64,000 nucleotides of DNA, taken from contig NZ_LYXZ01000062.1 of the NCBI RefSeq assembly GCF_001676615.1, forward strand, positions 35,229-99,228. The letters run 5' to 3'. The stretch is from Labrys sp. WJW. GTDB taxonomy: Bacteria > Pseudomonadota > Alphaproteobacteria > Rhizobiales > Labraceae. Made by a program: the position numbers and the translations under genes. This document shows, piece by piece, positions 1-8,318 of this stretch (positions are counted from its first letter, which is position 1; each line of letters begins with the position of its first letter). The notes under the pieces are model-generated. The model saw nothing but the letters and a program-made list of their open reading frames with translations, was not told the origin of the DNA and did no database searches.

Positions 1-561
1 AAAGCGAGAATGTCCTCGCGGCTGGGCAGGGCGGGTTCCAATGCCTCGGCTTGTTTGTTTTTACGAACCACAGAAATTATTCCGAATTGGCGTTGGCGGC
101 CCGGCATGCCCAAGGAAAGCGGGCAGTGGATCCAGTGTCATCATAGACCAACGCATGGGGTATTTGTCGAAGCCAATCGTGGACATTGCGCATTTCCGCA
201 ACGTCCTGCGCGATTGGCAGCTATGTCTGTCGAAGGAAGAGGTTGTCGAAGCGCTCTGCGCGGCGATCCCAACGGATCCCACTGCGCGGCAGAGCCGTGT
301 TTGGCAAAACGCGGAACGGCAGGAAACTCAACGTGCCGGGACAGACTGTCCAAAACCCTCGAGCGTTCCACCGGCACGGGCGGAGGGAGGGATGGTTCGA
401 TCGAACCGGACAGATGGGCATATAGGTTCATGTTCGTGATCTGTCAATGAGAATGCTGCGTTGCAGCATTTTTGCCGCCATCCCCGGGAACATGTCGCGT
501 TGACCCGTCGGGGAGCGATGATATCGTTCCTGTTTTTGCGAGTCCAAACTGGGAGTACGGT
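1..561. other. No recognisable gene at left edge
   Basis: Open frames on both strands here overlap one another and none resembles a known family or has a clear ribosome binding site. A 14-base perfect palindrome GGTTCGATCGAACC lies at 394-407. The stretch may hold the promoter of the phosphatase gene that follows, or a decayed gene. I see nothing firmer in it. Confidence 0.5.
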
Positions 562-1419
562 ATGCGTGGTGCATTGATCGGACTTTGCCTCTCATCGACG
601 CTCGTTGCGGTTTCGAGCGTACTTTCTTCGGCTCAAGCGCAGGACAGCACCAAGCCCGACGACAATCTCAATGCAGTGCTCTGGGACCAGACCGCTGTCG
701 AAGCCAAGGCCAATGCAACAGCCATGTTCTCCCTGGCGAGGATCAGGCTCGACCAGGCCCTGGCCGACCCTGCCTGGACGGCCGCGCCCGCGGAACAGAC
801 AGGTGATTTCAAGGATCATCCGCCGGCGATCGTCCTCGATGTCGACGATACTTTGCTCAACACCTCCAATTACCAGGCCTGGAACGTCAAGGCGGCAACG
901 AGGTTCACGCCGGAGACCTGGACGAAATATGTCAAGGCGCAGGTCGATACCGCCATTCCCGGAGCGGTTGAATTCACCCAATATGCTGCCTCGAAGGGCG
1001 TGAAGGTCTTCTATGTCACCAACCGCACCAAGGAGGAGGAGGAACCGACGGTGCAGTTGATGACGAAGCTTGGTTTCCCGGATGGCGGCAATGTCGATAC
1101 CTTCCTCAGCGCCAAGGAACAGCCGGATTGGAAATCGGCCAAGGGCACAAGGCGGGCAGTGATTGCCAAGGATTATCGCATCCTGCTGCTGGTCGGCGAC
1201 AATCTCGGGGACTTCACGGATGCCTATAAGGGCACGCCGGAAGAGCGCGACAAGGTCTTTGCAGACAATGCGTCCCATTGGGGGCATGACTGGATCGTGA
1301 TCGCCAATCCGACCTATGGCTCGTTCGAATCCGCGCCCTACAAGAGCAATTACGAGCTTTCTGCCGACGAGCAACGCAAGCTCAAGATCGAGGCGCTGAA
1401 GAGCTGGGATGGCCAGTGA
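562..1419 (+). CDS. Secreted HAD-superfamily acid phosphatase, e(P4)-like (subfamily IIIB)
   Basis: Predicted 285-residue exported phosphatase, probably a nonspecific acid phosphatase or 5'-nucleotidase of the periplasm. Residues 1-26 form a signal peptide ending in a hydrophobic run and AQA. No lipobox cysteine follows, so unlike the classic e(P4) lipoprotein it is probably soluble. The HAD nucleophile motif is DVDDT (Asp93 and Asp95), followed by the VFYVTNR segment and a late acidic motif GDNLGDF. I chose the ATG at 562 over the upstream in-frame start because it begins a proper signal peptide and has GGGAG six bases upstream. The next gene overlaps its last 11 bases, so the two are probably cotranscribed. 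Family membership is clear; the substrate is not known. Confidence 0.85.
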   Translation: MRGALIGLCLSSTLVAVSSVLSSAQAQDSTKPDDNLNAVLWDQTAVEAKANATAMFSLARIRLDQALADPAWTAAPAEQTGDFKDHPPAIVLDVDDTLLNTSNYQAWNVKAATRFTPETWTKYVKAQVDTAIPGAVEFTQYAASKGVKVFYVTNRTKEEEEPTVQLMTKLGFPDGGNVDTFLSAKEQPDWKSAKGTRRAVIAKDYRILLLVGDNLGDFTDAYKGTPEERDKVFADNASHWGHDWIVIANPTYGSFESAPYKSNYELSADEQRKLKIEALKSWDGQ

Positions 1420-1813
1420 GATTGCAAAAGCCGGCGGCGTTCGTCCCCTGACGGTCTGGTACAACACCAAATGTCCGGTCTGCGATGCCGGCATCCGGCA
1501 TCAACGCAACCGGCTCCTGGAAGCGGTCAAGGCCGGACGCATCGAGTTCCTGGACATCAATCTCGAACCGGATGCCCTCGCGCATTTCGGCGCCAGCCTC
1601 GACGACATCAGGCGACGCCTGCATGCGACGGACGAGGATGGCCGTTTGCTGGTCGGCGCCGACGTCGCCCTGGCCGTCTGGCGGCGCACACCGGGACAGG
1701 CTTGGATTGCCGGCCTGCTCGGCGCGCCGGGGATCCGCACGCTGACCCGCTTTGCCTATGATCGCTTCGCAGACCTTCTATTCGCCTGGAACAAGCGCCA
1801 TGGGCGGTGGTAG
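1409..1813 (+). CDS. DCC-family (DUF393) thiol-disulfide oxidoreductase-like protein
   Basis: This 134-residue protein belongs to the DUF393/DCC family, named for the Asp-Cys-Cys region. It shows the redox-type motif KCPVCD (Cys22 and Cys25) directly after an N-terminal beta strand, and the length is normal for the family. Members are predicted thiol-disulfide oxidoreductases of unknown substrate. It starts inside the end of the acid phosphatase gene (ATGGCCAGTGA overlap), so it is translationally coupled to it. It ends 14 bases before the convergent DUF2259 gene. The family is confident; the function is inferred only from the CxxC motif. Confidence 0.8.
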   Translation: MASEIAKAGGVRPLTVWYNTKCPVCDAGIRHQRNRLLEAVKAGRIEFLDINLEPDALAHFGASLDDIRRRLHATDEDGRLLVGADVALAVWRRTPGQAWIAGLLGAPGIRTLTRFAYDRFADLLFAWNKRHGRW

Positions 1814-1827
1814 CGGACCTGGTTCCA

Positions 1828-2586
1828 TCACGGCAGGGGAACAGGGATGGCAAGATAGCGTCTGTCGGGCTCCTCCCAGCTATGGGGCCAATAGCTCACC
1901 AATGCCACCAGCCGCGGCCTGGCATTGGCCGGTCTGTAGACGAAAAGCGCATTCAGGCCATTGGACTGGGAACAGCCGCGCTCCTGTCCGGTAGCCTCGT
2001 CGACATAGACGATTTCATTGTTCCGGTTGTTCTCCGGCAGGGTGCGCACCAGCGAAAAGCTCTTGAGCTTGTCGCGCCCGCGAGCCGCGCAAGCCGCGTC
2101 GGTGATCGTGCGGGACAGAACGTCCACCGTGACGTCGCCGCCGGGAAGGGCATCCCCGATGCTGAGATTCGTGACTTCGGCGGCCATGGTGGCATAGGCC
2201 TGGTCGGGAGTTGGCGGATCGAACAAGCGTGCGTCCTCGTGCATGACCTGCCTGGTCGGCTTCTCGCCGATGCCCAGCCGGGCCAGCAAAGGCTCCGCTT
2301 GCTTTCTCGTCTCGGCCCGGGCGGCGTCCTCGGGGCCTTCCTTGTCATGCTCGACGGCGAAGGGAGCGCCGGGCACGGATTTGCCGGTGTCGAGATCGAG
2401 CACGAAGATCGTGCTGTAGGGATGGATGGAGGCGTCGCGCGTGCCGTATTCCTCGAAGGCGAAATAACGGCCGTCTTTGGAAAAGCCGATGATGTCGGGC
2501 GTGGCGGCATCGCCGGCGCAGGCGGATGCGAGAATGAAGCCGTTGACAAGGGCTGCGCCGATCAGAGCTGCAACGCAGCGAACCAT
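1828..2586 (-). CDS. Secreted DUF2259 protein
   Basis: This 252-residue protein has a signal peptide over the first 24 residues (hydrophobic core ending ACAGDA). The mature part resembles the DUF2259 family of predicted secreted proteins, with an early GFSKDGRYFAFEEYG segment that looks like a beta-propeller or WD-type strand. I chose the ATG at 2586 because it starts the signal peptide; the longer open frame upstream is an arginine/proline-rich shadow of the topA tail. Function is unknown. It lies downstream of topA on the same strand, separated by 100 bases. Confidence 0.72.
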   Translation of the reverse strand: MVRCVAALIGAALVNGFILASACAGDAATPDIIGFSKDGRYFAFEEYGTRDASIHPYSTIFVLDLDTGKSVPGAPFAVEHDKEGPEDAARAETRKQAEPLLARLGIGEKPTRQVMHEDARLFDPPTPDQAYATMAAEVTNLSIGDALPGGDVTVDVLSRTITDAACAARGRDKLKSFSLVRTLPENNRNNEIVYVDEATGQERGCSQSNGLNALFVYRPANARPRLVALVSYWPHSWEEPDRRYLAIPVPLP

Positions 2587-2686
2587 GAGACTTGCCTCCA
2601 GCCTGCCCGAGAAGGGTAGGCTAGAGGCTTGGAGCGCTGAGAGGAAGTCCCGGCGGGAACAGGGTTCCAACCGGGCTCTCCGCTGA

Positions 2687-5341
2687 TCAATCGGTATCGA
2701 ATGGCACCTCGTCGGAATCGACGATTGCCTTGGTTGCCTTCTTGGCGGCAGGCTTCTTGGCGGCCGTGGCTTTCTTGGCCGGCGCCTTTTTGGCGGCCGG
2801 TGCCTTCTTGGTCGCCGGTGCCTTGCCGGCCTTGGCGGCAATCAACTCGATGGCCTGGTCCAGGGTCACCGCATCGGCTTCCATGCCTTTGGGCAGGGTG
2901 GCGTTGACCTTGCCGTTGGTCACATAGGCGCCATAGCGACCCGGCTTGACCTCGACCTTGCCACCGCCCGGATAATCGCCGAGAGGGCGCCCGGCCGGTG
3001 CAGCCGCCCCGAAACGGCGTCCCGAACCGCCACTTTCCTTGGTGAGGATCAGGTCGACGGCCCGGTTGGAGCCGATCGACATCACGTCGTCATCCTTGTC
3101 GAGATTGGCGTAGGTCTTCTCGTGCTGGACATAGGGGCCGTAGCGGCCGATGCCGACCAGGATCGGCTTGCCGCTCTCGGGGTGCACCGCGACTTCCTTC
3201 GGCAGGGAGAGCAAGGCCAGCGCCCGTTCGAGATCGACATTGGCCGCGCTCATGCCCTTCGGCAGGCTGGAGCGCTTGGGCTTTTCGCCCTCGCCAAGCT
3301 GGACATAAGGACCGAAACGTCCGTCACGCAGCGTGACGTCCAGGCCAGTCTCCGGATCGCTGCCGAGCTTCCTCGTGCCGGCCTCGCCGCCGCCTTCCGC
3401 ATCGCCATTCTGGTCGGCGCCGGCCGACAATTGGCGGGTATAGCGGCATTCGGGATAGTTGGAACAGCCGATGAACGATCCGTATTTGCCGAGCTTGAGC
3501 GAGAGCGTGCCGGTCCCGCAAACGGTGCATTGGCGCGGATTGGAGCCATCGCCCCGATCGGGGAAGATGTGGGGACCGAGCAGATCGTTGAGCGCGTCGA
3601 GAACCTGGGTGGTGCGCAACTCCTTGGTGCCATCGATGGCGGCCGAGAAATCGCGCCAGAAATCGCGCAGGACTTCCTTCCAGTCCAACTCATGGTTGGA
3701 GATGCGGTCGAGCTTCTCCTCCAGGGCCGCGGTGAAGTCATATTCGACATAGCGGGCGAAGAAGCTCTCGAGGAAGGCGGTGACGAGGCGGCCCTTGTCT
3801 TCGGCTTTCAGGCGCTTCTTGTCGACCGAGACATAGTCGCGGTCGCGCAGGGTGGCGAGCGTGGCCGCGTAGGTCGAAGGGCGCCCGATGCCGAGCTCTT
3901 CCATGCGCTTGATCAGCGTGGCTTCGCTGTAGCGCGGCGGCGGCTCGGTGAAATGCTGGGTGGCGGCGATCGATTTCTTGTCGAGCTTCTCGCCGGCAGT
4001 CATGGCGGGAAGACGCTTGCCGTCCTCCTCGTCGCCATCGTCGTCGCGGTCTTCATTGTAGAGCGTCAGGAAGCCGTCGAACTTCACGACCTGGCCGGTG
4101 GCGCGCAAATCGAGCTTGCGGCCGGCTGCCTCGACCAGGATGTCGACCGTGGTGCGTTCGAGTTCGGCCTGCGCCATCTGGCTGGCAACCGTGCGCTTCC
4201 AGATCAGCTCGTAGAGTCGGGCCTGCTCATTGTCGAGGAAGCGGGTGACGTCCTTGGGCAGACGGAAGGGATCGGTCGGCCGGATGGCCTCATGGGCTTC
4301 CTGGGCGTTCTTGGCCTTGGTCACATATTTGCGTGGCGTCTCCGGCAGGTAGCCGGGCGCGTAGCTCTTGCCGATCATGCTGCGCACGGCGGCGATGGCC
4401 TCCGGCGCCATGTCGACGCCATCGGTACGCATATAGGTGATCAGGCCGACCTGTTCGCCATTGAGATTGACGCCTTCATAAAGACGCTGGGCGATCTGCA
4501 TGGTGCGGTTCGGCGACAGGCCGAGCTTGCGACTGGCCTCCTGCTGCAGCGTCGAGGTCGTGAAGGGCGGAAATGGATTACGTCGGGCGGGCTTGGCCTC
4601 GACGCTTGCTACGGCATAGCGGCCTTGGTCGAGGGCGGACCGGAAGGCGAGTGCCTCCTTCTCCGTGCCGACGTCGAGGCGCTGGATCTTCTGGCCGTCG
4701 GCGCCGACGAGGCGCGCTTCGAACAGATCGCCGCGCGGCGTGGCCAGGGTGGCGACGAGGGACCAATATTCACGAGCGACGAAGCGCTCGATCTCGAGTT
4801 CCCGGTCGCAGACCAGGCGCAGGGCCACCGATTGGACGCGGCCGGCCGAGCGGGCGCCAGGCAGCTTGCGCCAGAGCACCGGCGACAGGCGGAAACCGAC
4901 GAGATAGTCGAGGGCACGGCGAGCGAGATAGGCGTCGACCAGGCCTTCGTCGATCTCGCGCGGCGCCTTCATCGCCTTCAGGACAGCGTCCTTGGTGATG
5001 GCGTTGAAGGTCACGCGTTCGACCGGGATATCCTTGATGGCGCGCTTCTGGCGCAGGATCTCCAGCACATGCCAGGAGATCGCCTCGCCCTCGCGATCAG
5101 GGTCGGTTGCCAGAATGAGCTTGTCGCTCTCTTTCACCGCCTTGGCGATGTCGGACAGGCGCTTGCCGGCCTTGGCGTCGTTCTCCCACACCATGGCGAA
5201 ATCGGCGTCAGGCTCCACCGAACCATCCTTGGCCGGCAGGTCGCGCACGTGACCGTAGGAGGCGATCACCTGGTAGTTGGAACCGAGATATTTGTTGATC
5301 GTCTGTGCTTTGGCAGGCGACTCAACGATGACGACAGGCAT
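2687..5341 (-). CDS. topA: DNA topoisomerase I (type IA)
   Basis: Relaxes negative supercoils through a transient tyrosine-DNA link. The 884-residue protein starts MPVVIVESPAKAQTINKYLG, the Toprim entry, with the acidic DPDREGE motif near residue 85. The active-site tyrosine is Tyr303 in TYMRTDG. One four-cysteine zinc finger (CTVC ... CSNYPEC) lies around residues 603-630, followed by repeated Topo C-terminal modules. The tail is rich in lysine, alanine and proline (KKAPAAKKAPAKKA), which probably binds DNA nonspecifically. A TTG start 15 bases upstream is possible, but the ATG gives the family's normal N-terminus. The gene follows dprA on the same strand, the usual order in Hyphomicrobiales. 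Confidence 0.97.
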   Translation of the reverse strand: MPVVIVESPAKAQTINKYLGSNYQVIASYGHVRDLPAKDGSVEPDADFAMVWENDAKAGKRLSDIAKAVKESDKLILATDPDREGEAISWHVLEILRQKRAIKDIPVERVTFNAITKDAVLKAMKAPREIDEGLVDAYLARRALDYLVGFRLSPVLWRKLPGARSAGRVQSVALRLVCDRELEIERFVAREYWSLVATLATPRGDLFEARLVGADGQKIQRLDVGTEKEALAFRSALDQGRYAVASVEAKPARRNPFPPFTTSTLQQEASRKLGLSPNRTMQIAQRLYEGVNLNGEQVGLITYMRTDGVDMAPEAIAAVRSMIGKSYAPGYLPETPRKYVTKAKNAQEAHEAIRPTDPFRLPKDVTRFLDNEQARLYELIWKRTVASQMAQAELERTTVDILVEAAGRKLDLRATGQVVKFDGFLTLYNEDRDDDGDEEDGKRLPAMTAGEKLDKKSIAATQHFTEPPPRYSEATLIKRMEELGIGRPSTYAATLATLRDRDYVSVDKKRLKAEDKGRLVTAFLESFFARYVEYDFTAALEEKLDRISNHELDWKEVLRDFWRDFSAAIDGTKELRTTQVLDALNDLLGPHIFPDRGDGSNPRQCTVCGTGTLSLKLGKYGSFIGCSNYPECRYTRQLSAGADQNGDAEGGGEAGTRKLGSDPETGLDVTLRDGRFGPYVQLGEGEKPKRSSLPKGMSAANVDLERALALLSLPKEVAVHPESGKPILVGIGRYGPYVQHEKTYANLDKDDDVMSIGSNRAVDLILTKESGGSGRRFGAAAPAGRPLGDYPGGGKVEVKPGRYGAYVTNGKVNATLPKGMEADAVTLDQAIELIAAKAGKAPATKKAPAAKKAPAKKATAAKKPAAKKATKAIVDSDEVPFDTD

Positions 5342-5585
5342 GGGCGGGCCGTTCAATACGCGGAAAACGAAATCTCCCCTGCCAGGAGCTCACCTCGGTG
5401 GCCGGCCAAACAGGGCATGGAAACGAGCAGGCCGTCCGGCTTTTCGGCGCGAATAGGCGCCCTGGAGCCGTCGACTAACTGCCAAATAAGGGTAAATCCG
5501 AAAATTGCAAACTGGCGCATTTGTCAGATTAGGTGGTGTTGCAACCACCAAGGCGGCGGCAAGATGGGCAAAAGGCGGGCTCAAG
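5342..5585. other. topA-dprA intergenic spacer
   Basis: This 244-base gap lies between dprA and topA, which run in the same direction. It contains a small imperfect hairpin around 5532-5549 (GGTGGT/ACCACC arms). A promoter for topA probably lies here, but I cannot place its boxes. Confidence 0.35.
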
Positions 5586-6746
5586 TCAATTCGGCCGACC
5601 GGCGTACAACAGCGACACCATGCCATTGCCGTGCCGTTCGATTCGGCCCGACATATCGAGCTCGAGCAAGGCGAGCTGAACCCGCCTTGCATCCAGGCCG
5701 CTGGCGCGCACCAACTCATCCATGGCCACGGGCGAGGGGCCGAGCACGGCGATCAGCCGATCCTGGTCGGGATCGCCCGTCGAGGCGTCCCGTGGGGCGG
5801 GCGGGGCTTCGGAGGAAGGAGCCTCGAAATTGAAACGAGGTTGAATGGGCCGCCGCGGCGCCGCTGCGGGGCGTTCGACCAACGGTGTCAGGGCTTCCAG
5901 CACGTCGCCGGCATGCCGAACCAGGATGGCGCCTTCGCGCAGCAATCGGTTGCTGCCTTCGTTGCGCGGGTCGAGCGGGGAACCCGGGGCTGCCATCAGT
6001 TCCCGGCCTTGCTCCAAGGCAAGGCGGGCGGTGATGAGGGAGCCAGAGCGCGCAGCGGCCTCTATGATGACCACGCCGAGCGAAAGGCCCGAGACTATGC
6101 GGTTGCGTTTGGGAAAATCGCGTGCCGTCGCTACCCAGCCGAACGGCATCTCGGACAGGATGCAGCCTGCCTCGCTGATATCCTGTGCGAGTTGCGCGTG
6201 CTGGGGAGGATAGATGTTGCCGAGACCGCCGCCGACCACCGCAACGGTGCCGTTTGCTATCGTGGCGCTGTGGGCTGCTTCGTCGATCCCGCGCGCCAGG
6301 CCTGAGACCACCGTGAAACCGGCATTGGAGAGTTCGGTCGCCATGACAGCCGCGAATCGACGCCCCAGCGCGGAGGCGTTGCGGGCCCCGACGATGGCTA
6401 CCATCGGCCGGGACAGGGGGGCGAGCGAGCCCCAGGCGGCGAGGAGGGGCGGGGCCGAATCGATGGCAGCCAGGGAGAGGGGATAGTCGGCTTCACCCAT
6501 GGCCACGAAACGGGCACCAAGGGTGGCCATGGCCTGCAATTCGCGCTGGAGGCTCGTCTCGGACGGCAGCTTGAGGGGGCGGCCGCTGCGCCTGGCAATT
6601 TCGGGCAAGGCTTCGATCACCGCCCTGGCGGAACCGTGGCTTTCCAGGAGGCCCTTGAAACTGATGGGGCCAATGCCGTCGCAGCGGATCAGGCGCAGCC
6701 AATCCAGCTTTTCTTCGTCCGGGAGGGCAGGTCCCGGCGAGGTCAC
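5586..6746 (-). CDS. dprA: DNA-processing protein DprA
   Basis: This protein loads RecA on incoming single-stranded DNA during natural transformation. It is 386 residues, the normal size. An N-terminal helix-hairpin-helix-like region (RCDGIGPISFKGLLE) is followed by the Rossmann-fold core with VAIVGARNAS, SGLARGIDEAAH, VVGGGLGNIYPPQH and FPKRNRIVSGLS, all DprA signatures. The C-terminal 60 residues look like the DprA winged-helix domain (VAMDELVRASGLDARRVQLA). Its ATG overlaps the plsY stop as ATGA, so the genes are translationally coupled. The presence of dprA does not by itself show competence, since it is widespread in non-transformable species. Confidence 0.95.
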   Translation of the reverse strand: MTSPGPALPDEEKLDWLRLIRCDGIGPISFKGLLESHGSARAVIEALPEIARRSGRPLKLPSETSLQRELQAMATLGARFVAMGEADYPLSLAAIDSAPPLLAAWGSLAPLSRPMVAIVGARNASALGRRFAAVMATELSNAGFTVVSGLARGIDEAAHSATIANGTVAVVGGGLGNIYPPQHAQLAQDISEAGCILSEMPFGWVATARDFPKRNRIVSGLSLGVVIIEAAARSGSLITARLALEQGRELMAAPGSPLDPRNEGSNRLLREGAILVRHAGDVLEALTPLVERPAAAPRRPIQPRFNFEAPSSEAPPAPRDASTGDPDQDRLIAVLGPSPVAMDELVRASGLDARRVQLALLELDMSGRIERHGNGMVSLLYAGRPN

Positions 6747-7348
6747 GCCTTCTTTCCGATGCGGCTCTCCGTGCCGTTGAGAAGACGGCCGATATTGGCG
6801 CGGTGCATCACCCAGAGGGCTACCGAGAGGATGGCAAAGAGCAGGGCCTCACGCTGATAGCCCATCAGCAGAAGCCCGATCGGGCTCAGCAAGCTGGCGG
6901 TCAAGGCGGAGGCGGAAGAATAGCGGGTGGTAAAGGCCACCAGGACCCAGACCAGTGCGAAGAAGATGGCGATAGGCCAGGCGAAGGCGGCGAGCAGGCC
7001 GAGATAGGTCGCGACTCCCTTGCCGCCCTTGAATTTCAGCCAGATTGGGAAGAGATGGCCGACGAAAGCGGCCAGCCCCGCAAAGACGGCGGCCCCATCC
7101 CCCCAGAAATGGCGGGCGAGCAGCACGGCGGCCGTGCCCTTCAGGGCGTCGAGGATCAAGGTGGCGGCCGCCAGGTCCTTGCGCCCGGTGCGCAGGACAT
7201 TGGTGGTACCGATATTACCCGAGCCGATGGCGCGGATGTCGCCCAATCCTGCCAGGCGAGTGAGAATCAGGCCGAAGGGGATCGACCCGAGCAGATAGCC
7301 GAGCAGCAGCGCCGCCAGCGTCGTCGTCAGGGTCAGGTCGGCAAACAT
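6743..7348 (-). CDS. plsY: Glycerol-3-phosphate acyltransferase PlsY
   Basis: This inner-membrane enzyme transfers the acyl group of acyl-phosphate to glycerol-3-phosphate, the first step of phosphatidic acid synthesis with PlsX. It is 201 residues with about five hydrophobic segments. It carries the family motifs GSGNIGTTNVLRTG (glycerol phosphate site) and FKGGKGVATYLG. It is coupled to dprA downstream by a 4-base overlap. In related genomes plsY directly follows pyrC; here a plus-strand Ivy-like gene separates them. Confidence 0.95.
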   Translation of the reverse strand: MFADLTLTTTLAALLLGYLLGSIPFGLILTRLAGLGDIRAIGSGNIGTTNVLRTGRKDLAAATLILDALKGTAAVLLARHFWGDGAAVFAGLAAFVGHLFPIWLKFKGGKGVATYLGLLAAFAWPIAIFFALVWVLVAFTTRYSSASALTASLLSPIGLLLMGYQREALLFAILSVALWVMHRANIGRLLNGTESRIGKKA

Positions 7349-7724
7349 CGGCAGCTCGCTTTGGGAAGAAAAGGTTCGTGCCGCACACTATCGTCACTCG
7401 ACAAGGCCCGGCCACGAAAATTTTTGCCCCCGGGCGGCGCGAGAGATCGAAGCAGTAGTTTTCCTCAGCCTTTGTCGGGGCGACGAATTGCAGTGACCCG
7501 GGAGCACGCTAAGGCTTTCCTGGCGAGCCGAGCTGGTCCAATGCTGTGCGACGCCAAGGCGTTTTGTGATTTCCCGGAATCACCAAGAATCGCAAAGACG
7601 CGTGAGCCAATCCGTTGGATTGGCCCGGGAACAAAGAGCTAGAGCAAACAAGCGTTCGCATGTGAGCGCGCTTTGCTCTAGCGCATGCCGAATTTGCGGG
7701 AATCGGCGACTGAAGGAGTTTTGG
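7349..7724. other. Intergenic region with dispersed repeat copy
   Basis: This 376-base divergent gap lies between plsY and the Ivy-like gene. It carries a copy of a dispersed repeat (7561-7650) that recurs inverted in the ntrB-ntrC gap. A palindromic segment around 7634-7685 has GAGCAAACAAGCG on one side and GCTTTGCTCTAGCGC on the other. No gene was seen in it. Confidence 0.55.
7561..7650 (+). repeat. Dispersed intergenic repeat, copy A
   Basis: Three blocks appear in the same order here and, inverted, in the ntrB-ntrC gap (27574-27641): GTTTTGTGATTT (one mismatch), AATCGCAAAGACGCGT (identical, 7588-7603) and GAGCAAACAAGCGTTC (one mismatch, starting about 7640). The spacing between blocks differs. 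It is probably one of the short noncoding repeats common in Hyphomicrobiales genomes; what it does is unknown. Confidence 0.6.
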
Positions 7725-8162
7725 ATGCGTCTTATCGTGGCTTCGGCCCTGTTTCTTGGTCTCTCCGGTGCTGCCCTCGCGCAACAGCCGACCTACAACG
7801 AGCAGGTCGAGAAGGAGTTTCCTGCCTTGGACCGGCTGGTGAAAGCGCAGCCCTACAAGGGCGCCTACAGTGCCCTGCTGAAGGAATTGTCGCCGGTTCC
7901 CGATTATCTGTCGGACGTGCTCAGGCGCAAGGGCGCCTACATGACCTTCGGTTCCAAGCAGGTGAACGTCGACGGTTCGCCCCACCGTGTCGCCATGGTC
8001 TGCCCGACCAACGTGACCTGTGCCGAATATGGCAGCGTCTTCCTGTTTACGGTCGATGGCCGCCGGGCCTGGGCGGAGATCCGCGACGGCGACAAGCCGG
8101 TCTATCTGGGCGGGCCCAGCGCGGCGCAGAAACAGGTTCTGGACCAGACATTTGACGAATAA
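7725..8162 (+). CDS. Periplasmic Ivy-like lysozyme inhibitor family protein
   Basis: This 145-residue protein has a clear signal peptide (residues 1-20, ending ALAQ). The mature part follows the layout of Ivy, the inhibitor of vertebrate (c-type) lysozyme: a helix (YKGAYSALLKEL), a KGAYMTFGSKQVNVDG strand pair, then a two-cysteine loop VCPTNVTCAEYGS in the place of Ivy's CKPHDC loop, and VFLFTVDGRRAWAEI. The inhibitory loop residues differ, so the target enzyme is uncertain. AAGGAG lies seven bases before the ATG at 7725, which decides the start. It is on the strand opposite to plsY and pyrC, which flank it. Confidence 0.7.
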   Translation: MRLIVASALFLGLSGAALAQQPTYNEQVEKEFPALDRLVKAQPYKGAYSALLKELSPVPDYLSDVLRRKGAYMTFGSKQVNVDGSPHRVAMVCPTNVTCAEYGSVFLFTVDGRRAWAEIRDGDKPVYLGGPSAAQKQVLDQTFDE

Positions 8163-8177
8163 CGGCTGGGCGCGGTC

Positions 8178-8240
8178 TGGTGTGCCGGTCTTCAGATCGG
8201 CATTCGGAGCGCCGTTGCCGGTCTGAAGACCGGCACACCA
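8178..8240. repeat. Long inverted repeat / terminator, TGGTGTGCCGG family copy 1
   Basis: Perfect 19-base arms TGGTGTGCCGGTCTTCAGA (8178-8196) and their reverse complement (8222-8240) enclose 25 bases; the stem extends a further five pairs with one mismatch. It lies between the convergent Ivy-like gene and pyrC, so it may end transcription from both sides. The same core recurs at 46404-46433 and, more loosely, at 23629-23678. Confidence 0.75.
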
Positions 8241-8318
8241 ATGACCACCCTCGCAGCGCCAGGTCGGGCAATACCTGGCATGGCATTTCCCAAGCTCTAG
8301 CGAACGGAGACGCCGGTA

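Noticed and set aside
394..407. GGTTCGATCGAACC as a possible tRNA T-arm
   Set aside because: The sequence resembles a T-loop, but no acceptor, D-arm or anticodon arm can be built around it.
41..439. 132-residue plus-strand frame at the left edge
   Set aside because: No domain, no ribosome binding site and competing frames of similar length on both strands.
3122..5833. 903-residue open frame on the plus strand opposite topA
   Set aside because: It is a high-GC antisense shadow of topA, whose motifs are complete; the frame has no recognisable domain.
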